A stretch of DNA of 53,363 nucleotides. It comes from Azophilus sp964638775 (GTDB lineage Bacteria > Pseudomonadota > Gammaproteobacteria > Pseudomonadales > Azotimanducaceae). Position numbers and translations under genes: made by a program. The stretch lies in NCBI GenBank assembly GCA_964638775.1, contig CAZWZH010000192.1, positions 1 through 53,363 on the forward strand, given 5' to 3'. Of this stretch, positions 24,390 to 32,708 are shown one piece after another. The notes below the pieces were generated by a model. That model worked only from the letters and a program-made list of their open reading frames with translations. It was not told where the DNA came from and did no database searches. The first letter of the stretch is position 1, and each line of letters begins with the position of its first letter.

Positions 24390-25493
24390 TCAGGCGCCCT
24401 GGGCCACGCCGACCCGGGCCAGATACCGGGCCTGACGGCGTGTCCGGTCGACAACACGGCCCGTAAGCTGCCCGCAGGCCGCGTCGATGTCATCGCCCCG
24501 CGTGGTCCTCAGCATGGCCGCGAGCCCGGCGTCGATGAGGGTCTTCTGGAAAGCCCGCACCGATTCGCCGCCCGGCCGCCGGTATCCGGAGGCGGGAAAC
24601 GGATTGAACGGAATCAGGTTGATCTTGCAGCGTACGGGCCGCAGCAACCCGGCCAGTTCCCGCGCATGCCCCACGCTGTCGTTTACGCCCTTCAACAGGG
24701 TGTATTCCATCGTCAGCACGCGCCGCTCCCCCAGCCCCTGCACGTAGCGGTTGCAGGCGGCAAGCAAATCCGCGATGGGGTATTTCCGGTTCAGGGGCAC
24801 CAGCACGTTTCTCAACTCATCGTTGGGGGCGTGCAGGGACACCGCCAGCGATACGTCCGAACACTCCGCCAGCGCATGGATGGCGGGGACCACACCCGCC
24901 GTGGAAATCGTCACGCGCCGCTTGGAGATGCCGAAGGCGAGGTCGTCCATCATGAGGTTCGAAGCGCGCACCACCGCATCGAAATTGAGGAGCGGTTCGC
25001 CCATGCCCATGAACACCACGTTGCTGACCGATTCCCCACGCCCCCGCAGTTCCTCGTTGGCCAGCCAGACCTGGCCGATGATGTCGGCCGTGGAAAGATT
25101 GCCGTTGAACCCCTGTTTGCCGGTCGCGCAGAAGCTGCAGTCGAGCATGCAGCCCACCTGGGAGGAGACGCACAGGGTATTGCGACCCCGGTCGGGAATC
25201 AGCACCGACTCGACGCAATCGCCGTTGGCCACGCGCACAACCCACTTGACCGTGCCGTCCGGTGACTGACGCCGCGCCGATACCTCCGGCAATGAGAAAA
25301 CCGCGGTGTCGTCCAGCCAGCCGCGCAAGCCCTTGGAGAGATCGGTCATGCCGTGGGGATCGCGCATTCCGCGGTGGTAGGCCCATTTCATCACCTGGCG
25401 GGCACGGAAGGGCTTGTGGCCCGCGTCCGAAAAAAATGCCTCCAGCCCGGGGCGGTCGCGGTCGAACAGGTTGACTCGCTCAGCCACCGCCAC
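24390..25493 (-). CDS. rlmN: Dual-specificity 23S rRNA/tRNA adenine-C2 methyltransferase RlmN
   Basis: RlmN is a radical-SAM enzyme that methylates C2 of A2503 in 23S rRNA and A37 of some tRNAs. The 367-residue protein has the [4Fe-4S] motif CMLDCSFC after S-S-Q-V-G, the G-M-G-E-P-L-L-N SAM-binding motif, and the expected N-terminal HhH-like region. The GTG at 25493 overlaps the end of ndk; a second GTG two codons later is equally possible. It lies in the conserved ndk-rlmN-pilW-rodZ order. Confidence 0.96.
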   Translation of the reverse strand: MAVAERVNLFDRDRPGLEAFFSDAGHKPFRARQVMKWAYHRGMRDPHGMTDLSKGLRGWLDDTAVFSLPEVSARRQSPDGTVKWVVRVANGDCVESVLIPDRGRNTLCVSSQVGCMLDCSFCATGKQGFNGNLSTADIIGQVWLANEELRGRGESVSNVVFMGMGEPLLNFDAVVRASNLMMDDLAFGISKRRVTISTAGVVPAIHALAECSDVSLAVSLHAPNDELRNVLVPLNRKYPIADLLAACNRYVQGLGERRVLTMEYTLLKGVNDSVGHARELAGLLRPVRCKINLIPFNPFPASGYRRPGGESVRAFQKTLIDAGLAAMLRTTRGDDIDAACGQLTGRVVDRTRRQARYLARVGVAQGA

Positions 25494-25917
25494 TCCGCGG
25501 GTGGATTTCCGAGGCTTCGAAAAAGTAGGCCACTTCCCGCGCAGCGGATCGCGGCGAGTCGGACCCGTGCACCGAATTGGCGTCGATCGACTGGGCGAAA
25601 TCGGCGCGGATGGTGTTCGGCTCCGCCTCCCGGGGGTCGGTTGCGCCCATGAGCTTGCGGTTCAGTGCGACCGCGCCCTCGCCCTCGAGTACCTGAACGA
25701 CGATCGGGCCGGACGTCATGTAGTCGACCAGCCCCGCATAGAACGGCTTGCCCTGGTGTTCGGCGTAGAACCCCGCCGCTTTCCGCTCGTCGAGCCGGAG
25801 CATGCGCGAGGCGACTATTCTCAAGCCCGCCTTTTCGAACCGCGAGTAGATTTCCCCGATCAGGTTCCTGACGACGGCGTCCGGCTTGATGATCGACAGG
25901 GTACGCTCCACTGCCAT
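25480..25917 (-). CDS. ndk: Nucleoside diphosphate kinase
   Basis: Ndk transfers the gamma-phosphate of ATP to nucleoside diphosphates through a phospho-His intermediate. The 145-residue protein starts M-A-V-E-R-T-L-S-I-I-K-P-D-A-V and carries the active His117 in N-S-V-H-G-S-D-S. All usual nucleotide-binding residues around K11, R87 and N114 appear present. It leads the minus-strand operon continuing through rlmN to der, with a 14-base overlap into rlmN. Confidence 0.97.
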   Translation of the reverse strand: MAVERTLSIIKPDAVVRNLIGEIYSRFEKAGLRIVASRMLRLDERKAAGFYAEHQGKPFYAGLVDYMTSGPIVVQVLEGEGAVALNRKLMGATDPREAEPNTIRADFAQSIDANSVHGSDSPRSAAREVAYFFEASEIHPRSGGG

Positions 25918-25973
25918 ATACGTCTCCGCGATGTGGTGCCTTGCGCCGGCTTCAGGGAGCCGGGCGGCCGCGT

Positions 25974-25979
25974 ATTATA
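25974..25979 (-). promoter_or_regulatory. ndk operon -10 element
   Basis: A perfect TATAAT on the minus strand lies about 57 bases before the ndk ATG; the matching -35 is weak. The predicted leader contains a 6-bp hairpin, CCGGCT-ccctga-AGCCGG. It is the only good -10 I see upstream of the ndk-to-der gene run. Confidence 0.55.
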
Positions 25980-26072
25980 CGCGCTTGCCGCGCCCCCCAC
26001 AGGCTTCGACCATCGTGCGGGCGAACGGCGTACAACCCTTCGGGAGCAATGCCCGCACATCGGCGGAGCCGG

Positions 26073-26858
26073 TCAGGCGCACGCGCGAATCCGGGCGACC
26101 ATGGCCTTGAAACACCGGGGGTTGGCGGCAAGGATGTCGCCGGTTTCCAGCCAGTTGTCCCCGCCGCCGAGGTCGCCGACAAAACCCCCGGCTTCACGGA
26201 CGAGCAGCCCGCCCGCGGCGACATCCCAGGGCGACAGGCCCATTTCCAGAAAGGCGTCCACCCGGCCGGCGGCCGTATAGGCCAGGTCCAGGGCCGCCGA
26301 CCCCTGCCTGCGTACGCTGCGGCAATGCGCCGTGAAGTGCCCGAGCAGCACCAGGTACTCATCCATGCGGTTTCTTGCGGCGGGCGGTATTCCGGTCGCC
26401 AATACCGCCTGGCCCAGGTTCCGGGCCTGGCCGACGCGAATGCGTTTGCCGTTCAGGTACGCGCCGGCGCCACGGCTCGCCACCCATTCCTCGTTGCGCA
26501 CGGGGTCGACGATCACCCCATGTTCGATATGCCGGCCCCGTTGCAGTGCGATGGAAACGGCGAAATGCGGGATACCGCAAAGGTAGTTCAGCGTGCCGTC
26601 GAGGGGATCGACAATCCAGGTGGCCTCAGCGCCGTCCGGACCGGCCAGGCCACGCTCCTCGCCCCGGATGGCGCAGTCCGGGTACGCCTGCCGCAACGAG
26701 TCCGCGATGGCGTCCTCGGCGGCGCGGTCGATGCTGGAGACAAAGTCGTTGGGCGCCTTTTCCTCGACCTGAATCCGGTCGAGGCGGTCCATGCCCTGCA
26801 GCAGTATCTGCCCTGCGCGGCGCGCGGCGCGCAAGGCGGTGTTGGCCATGGGGTGCAT
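26073..26858 (-). CDS. suhB: Inositol-1-monophosphatase family protein SuhB
   Basis: The 261-residue protein begins M-H-P-M like E. coli SuhB and carries the metal sites G-E-E-R-G (motif 1) and I-V-D-P-L-D-G-T-L-N-Y, with a later W-D-V-A-A-G-G-L. SuhB is an Mg-dependent inositol phosphatase that in E. coli also joins the rRNA antitermination complex. It diverges from trmJ with only 20 bases between start codons, so each promoter must reach into the other gene or a very short leader is used. Confidence 0.95.
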   Translation of the reverse strand: MHPMANTALRAARRAGQILLQGMDRLDRIQVEEKAPNDFVSSIDRAAEDAIADSLRQAYPDCAIRGEERGLAGPDGAEATWIVDPLDGTLNYLCGIPHFAVSIALQRGRHIEHGVIVDPVRNEEWVASRGAGAYLNGKRIRVGQARNLGQAVLATGIPPAARNRMDEYLVLLGHFTAHCRSVRRQGSAALDLAYTAAGRVDAFLEMGLSPWDVAAGGLLVREAGGFVGDLGGGDNWLETGDILAANPRCFKAMVARIRACA

Positions 26859-26878
26859 GGATCGTTAGCCTACCGCAC

Positions 26879-27616
26879 ATGAGTCTCGAGAACATCCGCA
26901 TCGTGCTGGTGGAGCCAAGCCATCCGGGCAACATCGGCGCCGCCGCCCGGGCCATGAAGACCATGGGCATCGGGCGCCTGGCGCTGGTGAGGCCGGAGCG
27001 CTTCCCGGATCCCCAGGCCGAGTGGCGGGCGGCGAGTGCCGGCGATGTCATTGAACGCTGCCGGGTGTTCGATGACCTGGAAGCGGCCATCGGCGACTGC
27101 GTGTGGGTGGTCGGAACCAGTGCCCGCCAACGGCGCATACCCTGGCCCGTGGGCGATGTTCGGGAAGCGGCCGCGGAAGTCGTCCGGCAGGCAGCGACGG
27201 GCCCGGTGGCGGTGCTGTTCGGGCGCGAGACAAGCGGTTTGACCAACGATGAACTGCAGCGCTGCAACATGCATTTGCAGATTCCCGCGTCAAAGGACTA
27301 TCCGTCCCTCAACCTTGCGATGGCCGTGCAGGTCGTGACCTACGAGATCTTCCGGCAGTCCGCCGCAGCGAAACCCCGGCCACGCGCCTGGGACAAGGCC
27401 CCTGCCACGGCGGCCGCGGTGGAAGCGCTGCTCGCCCATCTGGACAGATCTTTGGTGGAGACCGGGTTCCTCGACCCCGAAAACCCGGGGCAGACCCTTA
27501 CACGGCTGCGACGCCTTTTCACCCGCGTACAGCTCGACGAGACGGAAGTCGGAATGTTGCGGGGCATACTCACCCAATTCAGGAAGCACAACCCTTCCCG
27601 GGACAAGCCCGGCTGA
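26879..27616 (+). CDS. trmJ: tRNA (cytidine/uridine-2'-O-)-methyltransferase TrmJ
   Basis: TrmJ adds 2'-O-methyl to position 32 of several tRNAs. The 245-residue protein has the SPOUT trefoil-knot pattern: I-R-I-V-L-V-E-P-S-H-P-G-N-I-G-A-A-A-R-A at the start, L-F-G-R-E-T-S-G-L and S-L-N-L-A-M-A-V-Q in the knot. I chose the ATG at 26879 because the family start I-R-I-V-L follows directly; the longer frame reads into suhB. No clear ribosome site precedes it. It is followed by a perfect palindrome and then iscR. Confidence 0.95.
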   Translation: MSLENIRIVLVEPSHPGNIGAAARAMKTMGIGRLALVRPERFPDPQAEWRAASAGDVIERCRVFDDLEAAIGDCVWVVGTSARQRRIPWPVGDVREAAAEVVRQAATGPVAVLFGRETSGLTNDELQRCNMHLQIPASKDYPSLNLAMAVQVVTYEIFRQSAAAKPRPRAWDKAPATAAAVEALLAHLDRSLVETGFLDPENPGQTLTRLRRLFTRVQLDETEVGMLRGILTQFRKHNPSRDKPG

Positions 27617-27617
27617 C

Positions 27618-27651
27618 CTAGCCCGACCTATTCATGAATAGGTCGGACTAG
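27618..27651. repeat. Perfect palindrome after trmJ
   Basis: A 24-base perfect palindrome at 27623-27646 (CCGACCTATTCA and its complement) is flanked on both sides by CTAG after one mismatched base, making a 34-base dyad one base after the trmJ stop. No T-run follows, so it is not a standard rho-independent terminator. As RNA it could still form a 3' end-protecting hairpin. Confidence 0.6.
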
Positions 27652-27737
27652 CGGCCCCCGTTCCGGCAAGCCGGGGAGCTGACACGCGGGAAACGCCTGT
27701 CTTCAACCAGTTACTCCGCAGTAAGCCCCATCGTGAA

Positions 27738-27762
27738 ATAGTGGACCGTTTTAGTCGGGTAT
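27738..27762 (+). promoter_or_regulatory. Type 1 IscR-binding site at the iscR promoter
   Basis: This 25-base dyad matches 23 positions of the known E. coli type 1 IscR consensus ATASYYGACTRWWWYAGTCRRSTAT (deviating at one Y and the following T). It overlaps a candidate promoter with TGGACC (27742-27747), a 17-base spacer and CATACT (27765-27770), so [2Fe-2S]-IscR bound here should repress iscR-iscS, as in E. coli. The start codon is about 50 bases downstream. Confidence 0.8.
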
Positions 27763-27817
27763 TGCATACTCGCCCACAGTCATCAGGGAGTTCCGGTCCA
27801 CCGCCGACGTATACGCC

Positions 27818-28285
27818 ATGCGCCTGACAACCCGGGGTCGCTACGCCGTCACCGCCATGCTCGACATCGCACTGCACCGCGAGACGGGCCCCGTCAGCGT
27901 TGCGGATATTGCCAGTCGCCAGGGCATTTCCTCCTCCTACCTGGAACAGTTGTTCGGCAAGCTCAGGCGCGCCGACCTGCTCGAGAGCCTGCGCGGGCCG
28001 GGGGGCGGCTACCGGCTGAAGAGCGACGCCAGGTTCATCAACGTTTCGGACATCATCGCCGCCGTCGGAGAAGGGGTCGACGCAACCCGGTGTCACGGCG
28101 CCGCCGACTGCCAGGAAGGCCTCACCTGCCTGACCCACGATCTCTGGGCCGACCTGTCCGTCGAGATCGACTCCTTTCTGAAAGGCATCACGCTCGCCAG
28201 CCTGGTGACGCGAAGTGAAGTCCAGTCGATAGCGCACCGGCAGGACAGGCTGGCCGAAGGGCTGATCGCAACCCGGCCCATATAA
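27818..28285 (+). CDS. iscR: Fe-S cluster-sensing regulator IscR
   Basis: IscR is an Rrf2-family repressor that senses [2Fe-2S] cluster supply. The 155-residue protein has a winged helix (residues 1-70, with S-S-S-Y-L-E-Q-L-F recognition helix) and the cluster ligands C92, C98, C104 and H107 at the same positions as E. coli. Its own operator lies upstream. It precedes iscS by 33 bases, forming a two-gene iscRS unit. All residues needed for cluster binding are intact. Confidence 0.96.
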   Translation: MRLTTRGRYAVTAMLDIALHRETGPVSVADIASRQGISSSYLEQLFGKLRRADLLESLRGPGGGYRLKSDARFINVSDIIAAVGEGVDATRCHGAADCQEGLTCLTHDLWADLSVEIDSFLKGITLASLVTRSEVQSIAHRQDRLAEGLIATRPI

Positions 28286-28318
28286 CCCGCTATCACTTAA
28301 ATTGCACCGGCCCACCCA

Positions 28319-29476
28319 ATGAAGAGAGCCGTCTATCTCGACTACGCGGCGACGACCCCGGTGGATGAACGGGTCGCCCGCAAGATCGGGGAATGCCTCC
28401 TCGCCGAAGGCAATTTCGGCAACCCCGCATCCAGGAGCCATGTCTACGGATGGCAGGCCGAGGAAGCGGTCGAGGAGGCGCGGGCCCGGGTTGCCCGCCT
28501 GATCAATGCCGACCCCCGGGAGATCGTGTGGACCTCCGGCGCAACGGAATCGGACAACCTGGCCATCAAGGGCGTGGCGGAAGGCGCGTCCCGGCGGCAC
28601 ATCGTCACCAGCGCCATCGAGCACAAGGCGGTGCTCGACACCTGCGCCTACCTGGAGCGCCAGGGCTTTGAGGTCACTTACCTGGTGCCCGGCGCCGACG
28701 GCATCGTCACCCCCGCACAGATTGCCGCAGCCCTGCGGCCCGACACGCTGCTCGTCTCGCTGATGCACGCCAACAACGAGATCGGCGTCATCAACGATGT
28801 GGCCGCGATGGCGGAGGCTTGCCGAAAGGAAGGCGTCCTCATGCACGTCGATGCCGCCCAGAGCGCCGGCAAGGTGGAACTGGACACCCAGGCCATGCCC
28901 ATCGACCTGATCAGCCTTTCCGGGCACAAGATCTACGGCCCCAAGGGTGTCGGCGCCCTCTATGTGCGGCGCGACCCGCCGGTGCGCCTGAACGCGCAGA
29001 TTCACGGCGGCGGCCACGAGCGCGGCATGCGGTCCGGAACGTTGCCTACCCACCAGCTTGTGGGAATGGGCGAGGCCTGCGACATCATGCGGCGTGAGAT
29101 GGCCGCCGAGAACGAACGCATTCTGAAACTGCGCCAGCGACTCTGGTTGCTTTTGAAACAGGTTCCGGGGGCGGTGCTGAACGGCGACGAGCACCAGCGC
29201 CTCCCCGGCTGCCTGAACGTTGCGTTCGAGGGCGTGGACGGCGAAACGCTGTTGCTGGCGCTGGACGACATCGCGGTGTCCAGCGGCTCCGCCTGCACGT
29301 CGGCGAGCGTCGAGCCTTCCTACGTACTGCGCGCCCTGGGCGTGCCCGATGCGCTCGCGCATGCAAGCCTGCGCTTCAGCATCGGCCGCTATACCACCGG
29401 GCAGGACATCGATTACGCGGCCGGCAGGGTCGCCGAGGTCGTTGGAGGATTGCAGGCTCGCGAGGCCCTCGCCTGA
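28319..29476 (+). CDS. iscS: Cysteine desulfurase IscS, without the usual C-terminal tail
   Basis: IscS removes sulfur from cysteine for Fe-S clusters and tRNA thiolation. PLP residues H102 and K204 (S-G-H-K-I-Y-G-P-K-G) and the persulfide Cys326 in S-S-G-S-A-C-T-S-A-S match E. coli H104, K206 and C328. The protein is 385 residues rather than about 404 and ends E-A-L-A, lacking the tail that ends S-I-E-W-A-H-H in E. coli and contacts IscU. The next genes are secF and secD on the opposite strand; iscU, iscA, hscB, hscA and fdx are absent from the window. Confidence 0.95.
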   Translation: MKRAVYLDYAATTPVDERVARKIGECLLAEGNFGNPASRSHVYGWQAEEAVEEARARVARLINADPREIVWTSGATESDNLAIKGVAEGASRRHIVTSAIEHKAVLDTCAYLERQGFEVTYLVPGADGIVTPAQIAAALRPDTLLVSLMHANNEIGVINDVAAMAEACRKEGVLMHVDAAQSAGKVELDTQAMPIDLISLSGHKIYGPKGVGALYVRRDPPVRLNAQIHGGGHERGMRSGTLPTHQLVGMGEACDIMRREMAAENERILKLRQRLWLLLKQVPGAVLNGDEHQRLPGCLNVAFEGVDGETLLLALDDIAVSSGSACTSASVEPSYVLRALGVPDALAHASLRFSIGRYTTGQDIDYAAGRVAEVVGGLQAREALA

Positions 29477-29498
29477 TCGGCGCGCTGGGGGGAAACCC

Positions 29499-30419
29499 TC
29501 AGGGAAACGTGTCCCTTTCCCGCTCCTTTTCCGGAACAACCAGGTCTTCCCGGGAGATGTTCATGAGCACGAGCACGTTCCCGGCCACGTAGATCGACGA
29601 ATAGGTGCCGACCACGACGCCGATGGTGAGCGCGGCGGCGAACCCGCGAATGCCCTCGCCTCCGGCAATCAGGAGAGCCAGCAGCACGAACAGGGTGGTC
29701 AGTGAGGTGACCAGCGTGCGGCCGAGAATCTGGTTGAGCGAGGTGTTCATGACATCGATGGGGGAACCCTTGCGGATGGTGCGGAAGTTCTCGCGGATGC
29801 GGTCGGAGACGACGATGGTGTCGTTCAGCGAATAGCCCACCACCGCCAGGATGGCCGCCACCACGGGCAGGTCGAAGTCCCAACCCAGGATCGAGAAGAT
29901 GCCGAGCACCACGGCCACATCGTGTGCGAGGGCAGCCACCGCGCCCACCGCGAACTGCTTGGTGAAGCGGAACAGGATGTAGAGCATCACCACCCCGAGC
30001 GCGGTGAGTATGGCGAGCCCGGCGCTCTCCGCGAGTTCCTCGCCGACCACCGGACCCACGAAGTTCGACTGGCGCATGACGGCGCCCGGCGAATCCTCCT
30101 GAATGGCGGCCAGGATACGGTCGCCCAGCGTCGCCTGGTCTGTCCCGAGCTGTGGCGGCATGCGGATCAGGATGTCCTGGTCGGTGCCGAAGTGTTGCAC
30201 CACGCCGTCGACGAACCCGGCCGACTCCAGGCGGGTTCTGACGGACACGGGATCGACGTGCTGCGGGAAACCGACTTCCACCAGGGTGCCGCCCGTGAAA
30301 TCGAGCCCCAGGTTCAGGCCCCGCAAGCCGAGGAAGGCAACCGACACCACCACCGCCGTCATCGAGGCAATGGCCGCGATGCGGCGTTTGCCCATGAAGT
30401 CGAAGACCGGCAGCTTCAT
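29499..30419 (-). CDS. secF: Protein translocase subunit SecF
   Basis: SecF with SecD uses the proton gradient to aid late steps of Sec export. The 306-residue protein has an N-terminal helix, the L-D-F-T-G-G-T motif, a short periplasmic domain and five more transmembrane helices, with G-Y-S-L-N-D-T-I-V-V-S-D-R-I-R-E-N marking the RND-like core. It overlaps secD by four bases, indicating co-translation. Confidence 0.96.
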   Translation of the reverse strand: MKLPVFDFMGKRRIAAIASMTAVVVSVAFLGLRGLNLGLDFTGGTLVEVGFPQHVDPVSVRTRLESAGFVDGVVQHFGTDQDILIRMPPQLGTDQATLGDRILAAIQEDSPGAVMRQSNFVGPVVGEELAESAGLAILTALGVVMLYILFRFTKQFAVGAVAALAHDVAVVLGIFSILGWDFDLPVVAAILAVVGYSLNDTIVVSDRIRENFRTIRKGSPIDVMNTSLNQILGRTLVTSLTTLFVLLALLIAGGEGIRGFAAALTIGVVVGTYSSIYVAGNVLVLMNISREDLVVPEKERERDTFP

Positions 30420-32335
30420 ATGCGCAACGCCTTCAGGCTGCGCCCGCCGTACATCAGGTTCACCAGCGCCCGGGTGCCCATGATGGCCGTGAACATGGAG
30501 GTGACGATGCCCACCGACAGGGTCACCGCGAAGCCCTTGACGGGCCCGCTGCCGATGGAGAACAGGATGATGGCTACGAAGAAGGTGGTGATGTTGGCGT
30601 CAAGAATCGTCAGTATCGCCCGGTCGAAGCCGGCCTGGATGGCCTGCTGGGGGCCCCGGTTTTTCAGCTCCTCCCTGATGCGGGAGAAGATCAGGACGTT
30701 GGCGTCCACCGCCATGCCGACGGTGAGCACGATGCCCGCGATACCGGGCAGCGTGAGCGTCGCCCCAAGCACGGACATCACGGCGATCAGCAGCATGAGG
30801 TTGGCCGTCAGCGCAATGTCGGCGGCGAGCCCGAACCACTTGTAGTAGACCAGCATGAAGATCAGCACCAGGATGAAGCCCGCCACCACCGACTGCTGGC
30901 CCCGCTCGATGTTCTCCTCGCCGAGGCTCGCCCCCACCGTGCGCTCCTCGACGATGTACATGGGTGCCGCCAGTGCGCCCGCCCGCAGGAGCAGGGCCAG
31001 GTCCCTGGCTTCGCCGATGTCGAGGCCGGTGATGCGGAAGTTGAAGCCCAGCGCCGACTGGATGGTCGCCACGCTGATCAGCCGCCGCTCCTCTTCCGAA
31101 TAGCGCTCCACCGTTTCCTCGCCGTCCACCAGCACCACCCGGCTGCGCGGTTTCTGCTCGATGAAGATGATGGCCATGGAGCGGCCGACGTTGTCCTTGG
31201 TGGCATTGTTCATGGCGATGCCGCCGTCGTTGTTCAGGCGGATGCTCACCTGGGGCTGGCTGGTCTCGGGGTCGTAGTTCTGGGTGGCGTTGATGACCTG
31301 GTCGCCGGTGACGATGTTCTGCCGCAACAGGACGATTGGCGCTCCCTGGTAGGGCATCGTCTCGGTCAGCGCGCTGCGGTCGTTGCCGAGCGCCACCAGC
31401 CGGAACTCCAGGTTGGCGAACTTGTTGATGATGCGCTTGGCCTCGGCGCTGTCCTGGATGCCGGGCAGGTCGAGCACGATGCGCTCCCGCCCGAGGCGCT
31501 GCACCAGGGGCTCGGAGACCCCGAGTTCGTTCACCCGGTTGCGCAGGCTCTGCAGGTTCTGGGAGATCGCCGCGTCTTCCAGTTCCCTCAGGTAATCCTC
31601 GTCCATCGTGAACTGCAGGATGTAGCCGTCCGCCTCGTCGAGGCTCTCGCTGGTGAAGCCGTCCAACGTCTCGGCAAGGGCCTCGGCGGCCCGGTCGCGC
31701 ACCTCGGCGGACCGGAACGGAATCCTGAGCAGCGTGCCGTCCACCCAGTCGCGCCCCACATAACGCACCCGCGCCTTCACCAGCGCGTCCCTGGCGGTTT
31801 CCTGCATGCTCACCATGCGGTCGCGCAGGAACTTCTGCATGTCGACCTGCAGCAGCAGATGCACGCCGCCGGACAGGTCGAGCCCCAACGACATGGGCTT
31901 CGCTCCCAGGTCCTGCAGCCACCGGGGGGTCGTGGACGCCCTGGTGAGCGCCACGACATAGTGCTCTTCGAGCCCTTCGAGGGCGCGCACCACGATCTCC
32001 CGGCCGCGCAACTGGCTGTCGTCGTCCGCAAGGCGCAGGAATATGGACCCGTCGGCAATTTCTCCGCCGATGACCTCGATGCCGGCCTCGGTCAGGGCCG
32101 ATCGGGCGCGCTCGACGAGGGCCGGGCCGACGGCGACGGTGGTGTCCTCCGGCTTGATCTGCAGCGCCGGGTCCGGCTGGAACAGGTTGGGCGCCGAAAA
32201 GATGGCGCCGATGACCATAACCGCCAGAACAAAGAGATAACGGGCGGGCGACGAGGTGTTGGGCGCCCGGGTAGCGGCTTTCGGCAGCCCCAGGATATTC
32301 TCGCCGATCAGGCCTGAACCGCGACCGGTCTGCAT
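30416..32335 (-). CDS. secD: Protein translocase subunit SecD
   Basis: The 639-residue SecD shows the expected order: first transmembrane helix (about 30-48) with A-P-N-L-F-Q-P-D-P-A-L, the D-L-S-G-G-V-H-L-L-L motif, a large periplasmic P1 domain, and five C-terminal helices with A-G-I-V-L-T-V-G-M-A-V-D-A-N-V. The N-terminus is about 25 residues longer than in E. coli, so a later start is possible; the ATG at 32335 is the first good candidate. It lies 34 bases after yajC. Confidence 0.95.
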   Translation of the reverse strand: MQTGRGSGLIGENILGLPKAATRAPNTSSPARYLFVLAVMVIGAIFSAPNLFQPDPALQIKPEDTTVAVGPALVERARSALTEAGIEVIGGEIADGSIFLRLADDDSQLRGREIVVRALEGLEEHYVVALTRASTTPRWLQDLGAKPMSLGLDLSGGVHLLLQVDMQKFLRDRMVSMQETARDALVKARVRYVGRDWVDGTLLRIPFRSAEVRDRAAEALAETLDGFTSESLDEADGYILQFTMDEDYLRELEDAAISQNLQSLRNRVNELGVSEPLVQRLGRERIVLDLPGIQDSAEAKRIINKFANLEFRLVALGNDRSALTETMPYQGAPIVLLRQNIVTGDQVINATQNYDPETSQPQVSIRLNNDGGIAMNNATKDNVGRSMAIIFIEQKPRSRVVLVDGEETVERYSEEERRLISVATIQSALGFNFRITGLDIGEARDLALLLRAGALAAPMYIVEERTVGASLGEENIERGQQSVVAGFILVLIFMLVYYKWFGLAADIALTANLMLLIAVMSVLGATLTLPGIAGIVLTVGMAVDANVLIFSRIREELKNRGPQQAIQAGFDRAILTILDANITTFFVAIILFSIGSGPVKGFAVTLSVGIVTSMFTAIMGTRALVNLMYGGRSLKALRI

Positions 32336-32369
32336 GAGTTGGCTACCCCGGCTCGACCCCGCCGCGCCC

Positions 32370-32708
32370 CTAGCCCGGCTCGTCCAGCGACTTCAGCGTG
32401 CCCTTGGGAAGGGTCGCGCTGACGGCGGTTTTCTGGATGCGGACCTCGATTTTCGAGGCGAGCTGCACCTTCACGAAATCGTCTTCGACCTTGGTGATGT
32501 TGCCGGCCAGGCCGCCGGCGGTGATCACTTCGTCGCCCTTGGAGAGGCCCGCGACCAGGGCCGCGTGCTCCTTGCGCCGCTTGCTCTGGGGACGGATGAG
32601 CAGGAAGTAGAAGATGAGTACGAAACCGCCCAGGAACAGGATGTTAATGAGGCCGGAACCGCCTCCCCCGCCGCCGTCCGCGGCCCAGGCTGTTTCAAAC
32701 AGACTCAT
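32370..32708 (-). CDS. yajC: Sec translocon accessory protein YajC
   Basis: YajC is a small single-pass inner-membrane protein of the SecDF-YajC complex. The 112-residue product has a Gly-rich N-terminal region, one membrane helix (about 21-40: I-L-F-L-G-G-F-V-L-I-F-Y-F), then R-P-Q-S-K-R-R-K-E-H and G-D-E-V-I-T-A-G-G, both family signatures. It overlaps tgt by 14 bases. Confidence 0.95.
   Translation of the reverse strand: MSLFETAWAADGGGGGGSGLINILFLGGFVLIFYFLLIRPQSKRRKEHAALVAGLSKGDEVITAGGLAGNITKVEDDFVKVQLASKIEVRIQKTAVSATLPKGTLKSLDEPG

Noticed and set aside
27618..27651. Second IscR site or rho-independent terminator
   Set aside because: The dyad spacing does not fit the IscR consensus and no T-run follows the stem.
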